A stretch of 64,000 bases of DNA from assembly GCF_000342005.1 (NCBI RefSeq), contig NZ_AOHO01000084.1, positions 28,233 to 92,232 on the forward strand. The letters are read 5' to 3'. This document shows, piece after piece, positions 50,521-59,092 of the stretch (the stretch's first letter is position 1; each line of letters opens with the position of its first letter). The DNA comes from Amycolatopsis decaplanina DSM 44594 (GTDB lineage Bacteria; Actinomycetota; Actinomycetes; Mycobacteriales; Pseudonocardiaceae). The position numbers and the translations under genes were made by a program. The notes beneath the pieces are model-generated. The model had not been told where the DNA came from, did no database searches, and worked only from the letters and a program-made list of their open reading frames with translations.

Positions 50521-51600
50521 CTAACGGGCGACAACCTCAGGCGCGGCGTGCAGTTTGCCGTCGGGGCCGGAGAGGCACGACGCGTTCCCCGCCCGCGCGG
50601 CGAGGAACTCGTTGAGGCAGTTCGCGATCTGCGCGTGGCCGTTCGCGTTGGGGTGGAACGACTCCTGCAACGCGTGGCTCGCGCGGTCGACCTGGCCGAG
50701 GTCGCGCAGCTGCAATGTCAGCCTGCTGAACCACTCGCTCGCCGGGTCGCCGCTGCACGCCTCGCGGCCGGCGCCCGCCCGTGAAAGGTCGAGGAACCGT
50801 GCACTGGTCGCCCTTGACGCCTCCTTGATCCCGTCCGACAGGACGGAGACGCCGTCGCGGCGCATCCACTCCAGGTCCTCGGTGCGGAACGGGCAGCCGT
50901 TGAGGCTGCGTAGCGCTTCCGGGATCTGGGGGCCGACAGGCGAGGCGTAAGACATCAACACGAGCTGATAGTCCGCCGGGACGTAACCCGCCTGCGCCAG
51001 CACCTTCTTGACGTCGGCGACGGCGTTGGTCACCTTCGGCACCATGGCGTCCACTTTGGACCTCCAGGTGGTGCGGAGAGCCGTGCTGCACGGCGGGTTC
51101 TGCGGCGAGAACCAAGCCTTGAAGCACTCGCTGACCTGAGCGGAGAACTTCGGCTCGTCATTCGCGCCGACCGCGATCACCACCGCGGCGACCCGATGAT
51201 CCTTGATCAGGTCCGCCAGCTGCTGCGCCTGTGACGGCTCCGTCCACTGCTTGGCTTCGCCCAAGGCGATCTGCTCCGAGGGCGCCCCCGAACACGCGAG
51301 GTTCACCCGCGCGGTGACATCGGGGATCTTGATCTGCTCGACGAAGGCGTTGGGGGAGCGATGGCACCAGTTGCCGCCCTGCCCGTTGGTCGTGGGCGTG
51401 TAGTCGCCCGCGCCTTCACCGGAAACGGTGCTGTCGCCGATGGAGACGACCGTCAGCGGCCCCGTCCCCGGCGGTCCTTGGCGCGGGGACGGCTGCCCTG
51501 GGCGGCTTTCCGACCCGGTAAAGGCAATGAACCCGACAAGAACCACCACGAACGTGAGCGCGAGAGCACCCCACCACCACCGGAAACGTCGCATCGTCAC
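50521..51600 (-). CDS. SGNH/GDSL hydrolase, membrane-anchored/secreted
   Basis: 359 aa. N-terminal signal-anchor (WWWGALALTFVVVLVGFIAF), then SGNH block I VVSIGDSTVSGEG (nucleophile Ser), oxyanion residue block GANDEPKF and the catalytic block V SFHPNANGHAQ. Six or more cysteines suggest disulfides. It probably hydrolyses esters outside the cell; substrate unknown. ATG 51600 or 51594. Confidence 0.82.
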   Translation of the reverse strand: MTMRRFRWWWGALALTFVVVLVGFIAFTGSESRPGQPSPRQGPPGTGPLTVVSIGDSTVSGEGAGDYTPTTNGQGGNWCHRSPNAFVEQIKIPDVTARVNLACSGAPSEQIALGEAKQWTEPSQAQQLADLIKDHRVAAVVIAVGANDEPKFSAQVSECFKAWFSPQNPPCSTALRTTWRSKVDAMVPKVTNAVADVKKVLAQAGYVPADYQLVLMSYASPVGPQIPEALRSLNGCPFRTEDLEWMRRDGVSVLSDGIKEASRATSARFLDLSRAGAGREACSGDPASEWFSRLTLQLRDLGQVDRASHALQESFHPNANGHAQIANCLNEFLAARAGNASCLSGPDGKLHAAPEVVAR

Positions 51601-51690
51601 CGGATTCTACGGACAGGCGACCCGGCAGGGTGATCATGGCGGTGTGACGGTGGCGATGTCCGGCCAGCCCGCCTCCGTCAAGTCCGTTTC

Positions 51691-51725
51691 GGGCCGCATC
51701 GGAAGGGAAGCACCCGATGCGGCCC
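51691..51725. terminator. Perfect 12-bp hairpin after ovoA-like gene
   Basis: GGGCCGCATCGG (51691-51702) and its exact inverse (51714-51725) with an 11-nt loop, 20 nt past the ovoA-like stop at 51746. Confidence 0.75.
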
Positions 51726-51745
51726 GGCCGCGGGACGCGGCGGGA

Positions 51746-54016
51746 TCAGCGCTTGCGCCAGAGGGAGACCTCCAGATCGGTGATCTCATACCGGCGGCCG
51801 TCGACCCTGGTCAGACTCGGCTCCGTGCTTTCCGACAGCAGCTCGAACGCCTCGCCGAGGACGTTCGCGAGCTCGGCCGCCGACGCCCGGGGGAGAGCCA
51901 CGAGCAGCAACCCTCCGGCGCGCAGGAAGTTCTCCGAGCCGACGAGCGGGCGCAGGTAGCCCGCCGCGCCGCCGAGCCGGTCGAAGGCGTCCGCCACGAC
52001 GACGCCGTCGAACGTGCCGAGCGCGGCGGGTGGCCTGCCGGATTCGGCGAGGGTGAAGGAGACGCTGCCGCCCGGTGCGATCGACGGTCGCCGCGCGTGC
52101 AGCTCCCCGCGCCCCGGCACCCGGTAGCCGACGTCCCAGCCCTCGGCCAGCCGGTCCGCCGCCGCGACGAACATCGGCCGGTCGTCCAGGCCGACGACCT
52201 CGATCGGCCGACCGGCCAGCGAGAACGCCAGCCCGCCGGCCGCGGTGGCGAGATCCGCGACCCGGCGCAGCTCGACCCCGGCTTCGTCGGCGGCTTCGAC
52301 GAACCTCCTGGCCAGCCGGTCCGGATGGCCCGCAGTCGCCGCCAGCGGATGCCCGGCCCGGCCGAAGGCCTGTTCGGCGGTGCCGTACTGGCCGAGCAGC
52401 GCCCGGTCGAGTTCCGCCCTGGCATCACTGTCCATAGCGGACTCCGGTGCCACGACCAGCCGGATGCCCGCCTGCTGCAGGAAGTGCGGCCGGTAGAAGT
52501 GGCGCGCCCAGATACTGCCCAGCTCGCCGGTGCTGATGTAGGCGCCACCGAGGATCAGCTGATGCTGCCCACCGTAACTGGGCACCGAGAAGTCTTCGTA
52601 GTAAGGATGCGGGGTGAAGCCTTCGAGCGGGTTGAAGGTGTCTTCGCTCCACGCCCACAGGTTGCCGCCTGCGTCGTGCAGGCCCTGCGACGTCGGCGGT
52701 GAGTGGTCGACCGGGCCCTCCGAACCCCAGGCCAGGCCGAGGTTGATGCCTTCCTCCCGCAGCTGCGCGCCGTCGAGACGCATGACAACGTCGTCTGCGA
52801 CACCCGGCCGTTCCGGAAGGTCGCGCAGCAGGAAGTACTCCGCTTCGGTCGGCAGCCGGAATTCCCGTCCCTCCTTTTCTGACCGCCAGGCGGCGAAAGC
52901 CTTGGCCTCGTGGTAGTTCACCACCACCGGCCAGTCCCACGGCATGTCGATCTCGTCGAACAACGTGCGGAGCCGGAACGCGTGCAGCCCGGTCGGTCCG
53001 GTCGGCACCCAGAACCGCGGCCACTTGGTGTTGCGGAAACGGCGCCACGCCTCGCCCTCCGCCGACCACAACTCCGGCCGCCGGTAGCCGCCGTCGGCGA
53101 CGAAGCCGTGGAACTCGCCGTTGCTCACCAGACAGCGGGCCACTTCGAAGTCCGGCAGTTCCTGGCGGCGTGAGCCGTACGCGCTGTCCCAGCCGTAAGA
53201 CGGAAAGGACAGCGGCTTGCCCAGCCGCGCCGTTCGCCCGGGCACGGTGACGGTGCCGTTGACGGGAACGGAGCCCGGTTCGGGTTTGCCGGTCTCGGTG
53301 GTGCGGCGCAGCGGCGACGGCGCGGGCCACGCGGCGGGCCGTTCGACCAGGTGCGAGCGCATTTCGCGGATCAGGACCGAACTGGTCTCCAGGTGGATGC
53401 GGTCGTGCTCGATCGCCAGCAGCAGGGCCCATGCCTGGTCGTCCATCGTCACCGGACGCCCGAGGTCCGGGGCGAACGGGGTGGTCTCGATGATGCCGAC
53501 GACCGTCCGGTACACCTCGGCGCGGTAGTCCTTCACCTCCGAAACCGACGGCCACACCATGTCGTTCTTCGACATGTCGTCCCACGAGTTCTCGTCGACG
53601 CCCATTTCCAGGATGTGCTCGAGATAGGCGTCGATCGGCGCGTCCAGCAGCCCGGAGACCCGCAACTTGTTGACGTACAGCGAGGTCGTGTGGCCGTAGT
53701 AGAAGATCATCGGGTGCCGCAGGTTGTGGTCCGGCGGGCGGTAGAACGCCTCCGCGCCTTTCAACCCGGCGAACAGCACCTCGTGCAGCGTCCACGCGTT
53801 GTCGAAGTAGTCCAGCACCTCTTCGCGGCTGCAGACGGAAAGATCGGGCAACGGCAATGCTCTGATCTCGCCGGATTCGGCGACACCCGGGCAGCGGCCG
53901 GGTTCGGGGCGGACCCCGGTGTACCACCACTGTGGATCCCGGGCTCCGTTCAGCCGCTCGTCGGCGTGTTTTACCGCGTTTCTCTCCCAAGGTTCCAGGT
54001 TGACCGTCGACGTCAT
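51746..54016 (-). CDS. ovoA: 5-histidylcysteine sulfoxide synthase (OvoA-like)
   Basis: 756 aa. Residues 25-215 are a DinB-like iron-binding domain (QWWYTG, EEVLDYFDNAWTLHEVLFAG, MIFYYGHTTSLYVNKLRVSG, EHDRIHLETS); His109, His204 and His208 would be the iron ligands. Residues ~255-525 are the FGE-sulfatase-like fold (LPTEAEYFLLRDL, HDAGGNLWAWSEDTFNP). Residues ~560-756 align with the OvoA methyltransferase domain, but motif I reads VADLATAAGG, not a Gly-rich loop, so it may be inactive. OvoA joins cysteine and histidine at imidazole C5. No OvoB lyase nearby. EgtB is less likely because of the third domain and YFDN motif. Confidence 0.82.
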   Translation of the reverse strand: MTSTVNLEPWERNAVKHADERLNGARDPQWWYTGVRPEPGRCPGVAESGEIRALPLPDLSVCSREEVLDYFDNAWTLHEVLFAGLKGAEAFYRPPDHNLRHPMIFYYGHTTSLYVNKLRVSGLLDAPIDAYLEHILEMGVDENSWDDMSKNDMVWPSVSEVKDYRAEVYRTVVGIIETTPFAPDLGRPVTMDDQAWALLLAIEHDRIHLETSSVLIREMRSHLVERPAAWPAPSPLRRTTETGKPEPGSVPVNGTVTVPGRTARLGKPLSFPSYGWDSAYGSRRQELPDFEVARCLVSNGEFHGFVADGGYRRPELWSAEGEAWRRFRNTKWPRFWVPTGPTGLHAFRLRTLFDEIDMPWDWPVVVNYHEAKAFAAWRSEKEGREFRLPTEAEYFLLRDLPERPGVADDVVMRLDGAQLREEGINLGLAWGSEGPVDHSPPTSQGLHDAGGNLWAWSEDTFNPLEGFTPHPYYEDFSVPSYGGQHQLILGGAYISTGELGSIWARHFYRPHFLQQAGIRLVVAPESAMDSDARAELDRALLGQYGTAEQAFGRAGHPLAATAGHPDRLARRFVEAADEAGVELRRVADLATAAGGLAFSLAGRPIEVVGLDDRPMFVAAADRLAEGWDVGYRVPGRGELHARRPSIAPGGSVSFTLAESGRPPAALGTFDGVVVADAFDRLGGAAGYLRPLVGSENFLRAGGLLLVALPRASAAELANVLGEAFELLSESTEPSLTRVDGRRYEITDLEVSLWRKR

Positions 54017-54022
54017 GTGACC

Positions 54023-54085
54023 TCACTTCAGTTCTGGGGCACTGGGGGCGGGTGCCGGAAACCGTCGCATCTCCGAAAAGGTCAT
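54023..54085 (-). CDS. 20-residue small ORF directly upstream of ovoA (candidate leader or precursor peptide)
   Basis: Encodes MTFSEMRRFPAPAPSAPELK. It has a strong AGGAGAGG site (54088-54095) and stops 6 nt before the ovoA ATG; its TGA overlaps ovoA's own ribosome site TGAGG. It contains no Cys or His, so OvoA chemistry on it is not expected. It could be a precursor/carrier peptide or a translational-coupling leader. Reality depends on conservation, not testable here. Confidence 0.45.
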   Translation of the reverse strand: MTFSEMRRFPAPAPSAPELK

Positions 54086-54215
54086 TTCCTCTCCTGTCGT
54101 GCCCTGGATCGCCCGCTGGAAGAAGCCCGGCGCGAAAGCGCAAGCGCGGAGAAGCCCGTTGATCGCGGCGGATGGGACCGTCGGTGTTCCTGTCCGCCGG
54201 TTGAGAGGTGAGAAC

Positions 54216-55493
54216 TTGTCGACGAAGCCCTGTGTCGTGCTCGTGGACACCTACGAAACGGCCGACCACGGGTTGCCGCAGACCGCCCGCCACATCGCGC
54301 CGACGTTCCTGGCACTGGGTGCGGACTGTGTGCGCGTGCAGAGCGCGCCCGACGCACCCGGGCAGTACCGGAACTCCTCGCCGACCATGAGCAACTACCG
54401 CGAGAACATCGTCCACGACGGCGACCTCGGGAAGACGCTGGACGCGCTGGCCGTGCACCGGCCGGTCGCGGTCGTGGCCGGTGGCGAATACGCGGTCGCG
54501 TTCACCGACGAACTCAGCGAGGCATTGGGAGTGCCGTCGAACGGCACCGCGCTTTCCCTGGCCAGACGGGACAAGTCCGCCATGGGCGAGGCCGTCGCCG
54601 CGGCGGGCCTCAAGGGCGCACGGCAACTGCTGACCGCGGACGAGGCCGAACTCGCCGCGTGGCATCGGGAGACGGGCGGACGGATCGTCGTCAAACCGAA
54701 CCGCAGCGCCGGCGGTGACGGTGTGTCCTTTTGCGACACTCCGGAGCAGTCGGTGGCGGCGCTGCGCGCGATCACCGGCCGCCAGAACGTGTTCTCCGAG
54801 GACAACGACTCCGTCATCGCGCAGGAGTACCTCGCCGGCACCGAGTACATGGTCAACACGGTGAGTATGGACGGTCTTCACCAGGTGTGCGACATCTGGC
54901 AGACCTCGCGCTTCGCCATCAACGGGGTGTCCGACCTGCTCGGTGCCTGCCGGATCGTGCCGCGGCGGGCGCCGGGCCACGACGAGCTGGTGGAGTACGC
55001 GTTCGCGGTGCTCGACGCGGTGGGCATCCGGCACGGCGCCGCGCACGTCGAGATCAAACTGACGCCACAGGGACCACGACTGATCGAGGTCGGTTCGCGT
55101 CTCTCGGGCGGCGACCTGCCGCATCTGGCGCGGCTCGCGATCGGCGAGTCCCAGCTGGACTGGATGGCCGACGCGGTGCTGCGGCCGGAGAGGTTCCGGG
55201 AGCGGTGGGGCGAGGACTACCGGATCCGGCGGCACTACGCCTGGTCCGCGCTGCTCTCGCCGGTCGAAGGCACGCTCCGCCGGTACACGGTGCTCGACGA
55301 GATCGAGCGGCTGGAGAGCTTCCACGAGATGTTCGTGCTGACCCACCCGGGGAAGCCGTTGCGCCGCACCGTCGACGACACGACGTTCCCGGTGGTCGTC
55401 ACGTTCATGCACGAGATCGAGGAGTACGTCCTGCGCGACCTCGGCACGCTGAGGTACCTCGACGGCGTGGGCTGCTACGAGCTCGAACCATGA
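54216..55493 (+). CDS. ATP-grasp ligase (amino-acid/peptide ligase-like)
   Basis: 425 aa. N-terminal preATP-grasp fold (~1-115), ATP-grasp with Lys160 (RIVVKPNRSAGGDG) and the Mg-binding block IEVGSRLSGG (Glu291, Arg295). This resembles L-amino-acid ligases that form alpha-peptide bonds via acyl-phosphates. TTG 54216 follows GAGAGGTGAGAAC. It overlaps the MFS gene by ATGA and is divergent from ovoA, so the set looks like one pathway. Substrates unknown. Confidence 0.82.
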   Translation: MSTKPCVVLVDTYETADHGLPQTARHIAPTFLALGADCVRVQSAPDAPGQYRNSSPTMSNYRENIVHDGDLGKTLDALAVHRPVAVVAGGEYAVAFTDELSEALGVPSNGTALSLARRDKSAMGEAVAAAGLKGARQLLTADEAELAAWHRETGGRIVVKPNRSAGGDGVSFCDTPEQSVAALRAITGRQNVFSEDNDSVIAQEYLAGTEYMVNTVSMDGLHQVCDIWQTSRFAINGVSDLLGACRIVPRRAPGHDELVEYAFAVLDAVGIRHGAAHVEIKLTPQGPRLIEVGSRLSGGDLPHLARLAIGESQLDWMADAVLRPERFRERWGEDYRIRRHYAWSALLSPVEGTLRRYTVLDEIERLESFHEMFVLTHPGKPLRRTVDDTTFPVVVTFMHEIEEYVLRDLGTLRYLDGVGCYELEP

Positions 55494-56704
55494 CGGCGCC
55501 GGGGTTCCTGCGGACCCGGCTGGGCGGGCTGCCCAAGTCGTTCTGGGTGCTGTGGACGGGCACGCTCGTCAACCGGCTCGGCACGATGGTCCTGCCGTTC
55601 CTGGCGCTGTACCTGACCAGTGAGCGTGGCCTTTCGGTGGCGACGGCGGGAACCGTATTGGCGCTGCTCGGCATCGGCCAGGTGTTCTCGCAGCTGATCG
55701 GCGGCATGCTGGCCGACCGCATCGGCAGGCGGGCGACGTTGACCGGCGGCATGCTCGCGACCGGCGCGATCATGCTGGTGCTGGGTTACGTCGAACGCCT
55801 TGAACTGATCGCGGTCGCCGCGCTGCTGCTCGGGCTGGCGCTCGACGTGTTCCGCCCGGCCACCCAGTCGATCGTGGCGGATCTGGTGCCCGGCGCCGAC
55901 CGCACGCGGGCTTTCGGGTTGCTGCTGTGGGCGATCAACCTCGGCTTCTCGATCGCGATGGTGCTGGGCGGCACGTTGGCCCGCGCCGGCTTCACGACGC
56001 TGTTCTGGGTGGACGCGGCGACGTGCGTGCTGTTCGGCCTGCTGGTCTGGCGGGCGGTGCCGGAGACCCGCGGTGGCGGTGGGCCCCGGGAGCGGGGCGG
56101 CTTCACCGTCGTCCTGCGCGACCGCGTCATGGCCGGACTGATGCTGATCTCGCTGGTGGTCGCGTTCGTGTTCCTGCAGAGCCTGGCCACGTTGCCGCTG
56201 GCGATGCGAGAGGACGGTCTTTCGCCCGCGGGCTACGGCCTGGTGATGGCGGTCAACGGGATCGTCATCGTGGTCGTGCAACCTCTGGTGGGGCATCGGC
56301 TGGGCCGTTGGGATCCTTCGCGGGTGCTCACGTTCGGGATCCTGTTGACGGGCTTGGGCTTCGGTGCCACGGCCTTCGCGTCGACGACACCGGCGTACGC
56401 GGCGTGCGCGGTGTTCTGGACCCTCGGTGAGATCGTGATCCAGTCGGTGGGCGTCGCGATCGTGGCCGAGCTCGCCCCGCCACATCTGCGCGGCCGGTAC
56501 AACGGCGCCTACGGCACGGCGGCGGGTCTCGCCGCGTTCGTCGCCCCGCTCGGCGGCACCCAGCTGCTGGTACTGGGCGCACCCGTGTTGTGGACGGTCT
56601 GCCTCGGACTGTGCTTGGCCGCGGCCGTCGGTCAGCTGCTGCTCGGCAACGCGGTCCGTCGCCGGATGGCCACCACGGCCGTTCCCGTCGTGGCTGTCGG
56701 CTGA
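55490..56704 (+). CDS. MFS exporter of the ATP-grasp operon
   Basis: 404 aa with about 12 helices; motif A GGMLADRIGRRATLTGGM and ALDVFRPATQSIVADLVP are MFS hallmarks. Translationally coupled (ATGA) to the ATP-grasp ligase, which suggests it exports the ligase product. Terminates ~64 bp before the MITE-like element at 56768. Confidence 0.85.
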   Translation: MTAPGFLRTRLGGLPKSFWVLWTGTLVNRLGTMVLPFLALYLTSERGLSVATAGTVLALLGIGQVFSQLIGGMLADRIGRRATLTGGMLATGAIMLVLGYVERLELIAVAALLLGLALDVFRPATQSIVADLVPGADRTRAFGLLLWAINLGFSIAMVLGGTLARAGFTTLFWVDAATCVLFGLLVWRAVPETRGGGGPRERGGFTVVLRDRVMAGLMLISLVVAFVFLQSLATLPLAMREDGLSPAGYGLVMAVNGIVIVVVQPLVGHRLGRWDPSRVLTFGILLTGLGFGATAFASTTPAYAACAVFWTLGEIVIQSVGVAIVAELAPPHLRGRYNGAYGTAAGLAAFVAPLGGTQLLVLGAPVLWTVCLGLCLAAAVGQLLLGNAVRRRMATTAVPVVAVG

Positions 56705-56767
56705 CCGGGCTTCAGCCGGCCCGTTCATGTAGACCTGGAACACGCGGTCGATCGCGACGGACAAGGC

Positions 56768-56923
56768 CTCGTGAGTGGTAAAGACGGTTCTATTTGAGGG
56801 GTAAGACCTTCATACGGCACCGCTGTGACTACTGGTGTGCCTGGGGCCACAGATGCCGTTCAGGCGCCCCTCGACACGACTCCTTTGCCCTGCCCCTCAA
56901 TAACCGTCGTTATCACTCATGAG
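56768..56923. mobile_element. 156-bp MITE-like element with ~31-bp terminal inverted repeats (copy F)
   Basis: CTCGTGAGTGGTAAAGACGG at 56768 through GAGGGG at 56801 is matched in inverse orientation by CCCCTCAATAACCGTCG...TCATGAG at 56893-56923. The ~90-bp core shows no ORF. Same ends as the short palindromes A-C. Lies between the convergent MFS and M20 genes. Confidence 0.7.
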
Positions 56924-56934
56924 GCTGTAGCGAG

Positions 56935-58230
56935 TCAGCAGTTCGCCAGGAAATGCCTCAGCACCCGCGTGCCGAACCGCAGGCCCTCCAACGGGACGCG
57001 TTCGTCCACGCCGTGCGCCATCGCGCGGTACGGGAAACCTTCCGGCAGCCACAACGGCGCGAAGCCGTAGCAGTCGATCCCGAGCGGGCTGAACGCCTTC
57101 GCGTCTGTGCCGCCGCCCATGCAGTAGGGGACCACGACCGCTTCGGGATCTTCTGAGCGCAGCGCGTCCGCCATCGCGTCGAACCACGGCGAATCCACCG
57201 GAGCCTGGACCGGCGGCTGGTGCGCGACGAACTCGCGGGTGACACCTTCACCGAGCATCGCGTCGATCTCGGCGAGCAACTCCGGTTCGGCGCCGGGGAG
57301 GACGCGGATGTCCACCTGGGCCTCGGCCGAAGTCGGGATCACGTTCACCTTGTAGCCGGCGTCGAGCATGGTCGGCGTCGTGCTGTTGCGGACGGTCGGC
57401 ACCACCAGCGCCCCGGCGGGCCCGAGCCGCGCGATCGTCCCGTCCACATCGGACAGATCGACGGGGACGCCGAGCGCTTCCCCGGTGCGTTCGAGGAAGG
57501 CCTGGACCGTCGGGGTCAGCTGGACCGGCCAGCGATGCGCGGCGATCTTGCCGAGCGCGGTGACCAGCCGGGTGACCGCGTTCTCGTCGTTGGGGCGCGA
57601 CCCGTGTCCCGCGCGGCCCTTGGCGGTCAGCCGCAGATGCGCTGTGCCGCGTTCGGCCGTCGCCAGCGGGTAGAGCCGCACGGTCCGGCCGTCGGAGGCG
57701 GGGACGTGGTAGGTGTACGCGCCCGATTCGCTGATGGCGGCCGCGCAGCCGTCGAACAGATCCCGGTGCGCCGCGGCGAGCCAGTGCGCGCCGTACTCGC
57801 CCTTGTCCTCCTCGTCGGCCACGAAGGCCAGGACGATGTCCCGCCGCGGGCGGACACCGGTGGCGAGGGCGGCGAGCACCATCGCGCAGAAGTCCTTCAT
57901 GTCTACAGCGCCGCGGCCCCAGAGGAACCCGTCGCGGACCTCGCCCGAGAACGGGTCCACCGACCAGTCGGCGGCGTCGGCCGGGACGACGTCGAGATGT
58001 CCCTGCACGAGCAGCGCGGGCAGGCCCGGGTCGGTGCCCGGGACCCGGGCGATCACGTTCGCGCGCCGGGGCGCGGACTCGATGATCTTCGAGTCGATCC
58101 CGAGTCCCGACAAGAGCGACGCCACGTACTCGGCGGCCTCGCGCTCGCCTTCGGAGTCCCCGTTGCCCCGGTTCGTGGTGTCGAACCGGATCAGCCGCGA
58201 ACAGACTTCGACGACATCGAGTTCAGCCAT
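56935..58230 (-). CDS. M20-family metallopeptidase/deacylase
   Basis: 431 aa of the ArgE/DapE/carboxypeptidase class. Metal ligands read in LLVQGHLDVVPA (His, and the catalytic Asp two on), WGRGAVDMKD (bridging Asp), FVADEEDKGEYG (catalytic Glu and ligand Glu) and the C-terminal GTDAKAF. The dimerisation lid lies at ~190-320 (RAGHGSRPN). It overlaps the D-aminopeptidase gene by 8 nt. Substrate unknown, perhaps di- or acyl-peptides. Confidence 0.88.
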   Translation of the reverse strand: MAELDVVEVCSRLIRFDTTNRGNGDSEGEREAAEYVASLLSGLGIDSKIIESAPRRANVIARVPGTDPGLPALLVQGHLDVVPADAADWSVDPFSGEVRDGFLWGRGAVDMKDFCAMVLAALATGVRPRRDIVLAFVADEEDKGEYGAHWLAAAHRDLFDGCAAAISESGAYTYHVPASDGRTVRLYPLATAERGTAHLRLTAKGRAGHGSRPNDENAVTRLVTALGKIAAHRWPVQLTPTVQAFLERTGEALGVPVDLSDVDGTIARLGPAGALVVPTVRNSTTPTMLDAGYKVNVIPTSAEAQVDIRVLPGAEPELLAEIDAMLGEGVTREFVAHQPPVQAPVDSPWFDAMADALRSEDPEAVVVPYCMGGGTDAKAFSPLGIDCYGFAPLWLPEGFPYRAMAHGVDERVPLEGLRFGTRVLRHFLANC

Positions 58231-59050
58231 AGATACCCTGCACCGCCCCGGCCGCGATCGCCGTGACGATCTTGAACGCCTTCATCGCCTCGGTCATGTC
58301 CGGCGCGTCGAAGCCGACGCGTCGCACGCCGATCTGTTCCACCGTCGGGATCACTGCCGCGGCCTGCGCGAGATGGCTCGCGTCGAACTCGACCTCGATC
58401 CGGTGGGGGGTGGTGAACCGCTCGACCCGGCCCGCCCGGTTCATCGCGTCCGCCGCGGCCGAGCTCAGCAGTTCGGCCGTCCTGGCGGGCGGCAGGCAGA
58501 TCGCGGCGTAGCGGCTGACGCACTCCTTCACCGTGACCAGTTCGGCTTCCGGCGCGTAGTCCTGGGCGTCGTCGCAGGCCTTGTCGTCACCGGAGACGAC
58601 GAGCACCGGGACGCCGTACTCGGCGGCCATCGCGGCGTTGAGCCTGCCTTCGCTGGCGGGGACGTCGTCGAGCCACACCCCGGTGATCTGATTCTCCAGG
58701 TACGTGTGGGACAGGACGCCGTCGAATCCCGCGCCCGCGTGGTAGCCGAGGAAGACGACGCCGTCCACACCGGTGTCGATCCCCTGCATCATCGAGAGCG
58801 GCTTGTGTCTGCCGGTGAGCATGCGCGCCCGGCCGTCGAGGTCTTCGAGCAGGAGGTTCCGCTGGGACGAATGCGCCTCGTTGACCAGCACGTCGGTGGC
58901 ACCGGCGTCGAACAGGCCCGCGATGGTGGCGTTGACGTCACCGGTGAACAGGCGGCGGAATCGCTGCCACTGCTCGGTGCCGGGGATGACGTCCTCGGTC
59001 CAGGTGACGCCGGTGGCGCCCTCCATGTCCGCCGAGATCATGATGCGCAT
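58223..59050 (-). CDS. M55-family D-aminopeptidase (DppA-like)
   Basis: 275 aa. MRIMISADMEGATGV is the hallmark zinc-site N-terminus (Asp and Glu), with NEAHSSQRN, GYHAGAG and SHTY, and SGDDKAC matching DppA-type D-aminopeptidases that release D-amino acids. ATG 59050 is used: TAGGGT lies 7 nt upstream on the minus strand; GTG 59059 would overlap it. Cotranscribed with M20; the two may recycle D-amino-acid peptides. Confidence 0.87.
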   Translation of the reverse strand: MRIMISADMEGATGVTWTEDVIPGTEQWQRFRRLFTGDVNATIAGLFDAGATDVLVNEAHSSQRNLLLEDLDGRARMLTGRHKPLSMMQGIDTGVDGVVFLGYHAGAGFDGVLSHTYLENQITGVWLDDVPASEGRLNAAMAAEYGVPVLVVSGDDKACDDAQDYAPEAELVTVKECVSRYAAICLPPARTAELLSSAAADAMNRAGRVERFTTPHRIEVEFDASHLAQAAAVIPTVEQIGVRRVGFDAPDMTEAMKAFKIVTAIAAGAVQGIYG

Positions 59051-59057
59051 GCGGGGC

Positions 59058-59063
59058 ACCCTA
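59058..59063 (-). promoter_or_regulatory. -10 hexamer TAGGGT, leaderless start of M55 gene
   Basis: TAGGGT on the minus strand lies 7 nt from ATG 59050. Confidence 0.6.
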
Positions 59064-59092
59064 GCCGAGGCGCTTTGCCCTCGCCGCCGGGA

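Noticed and set aside
51746..54016. Ergothioneine synthase EgtB
   Set aside because: The YFDN, FYYGH and YVNKLRVSG motifs plus a third C-terminal domain fit OvoA better; no egtA, C, D or E neighbours.
52425..55412. 995-codon open frame on the minus strand across ovoA and the ATP-grasp gene
   Set aside because: It is antisense to the ATP-grasp gene and out of frame with ovoA, has Arg/Pro/Gly-rich composition and no domain; typical high-GC shadow frame.
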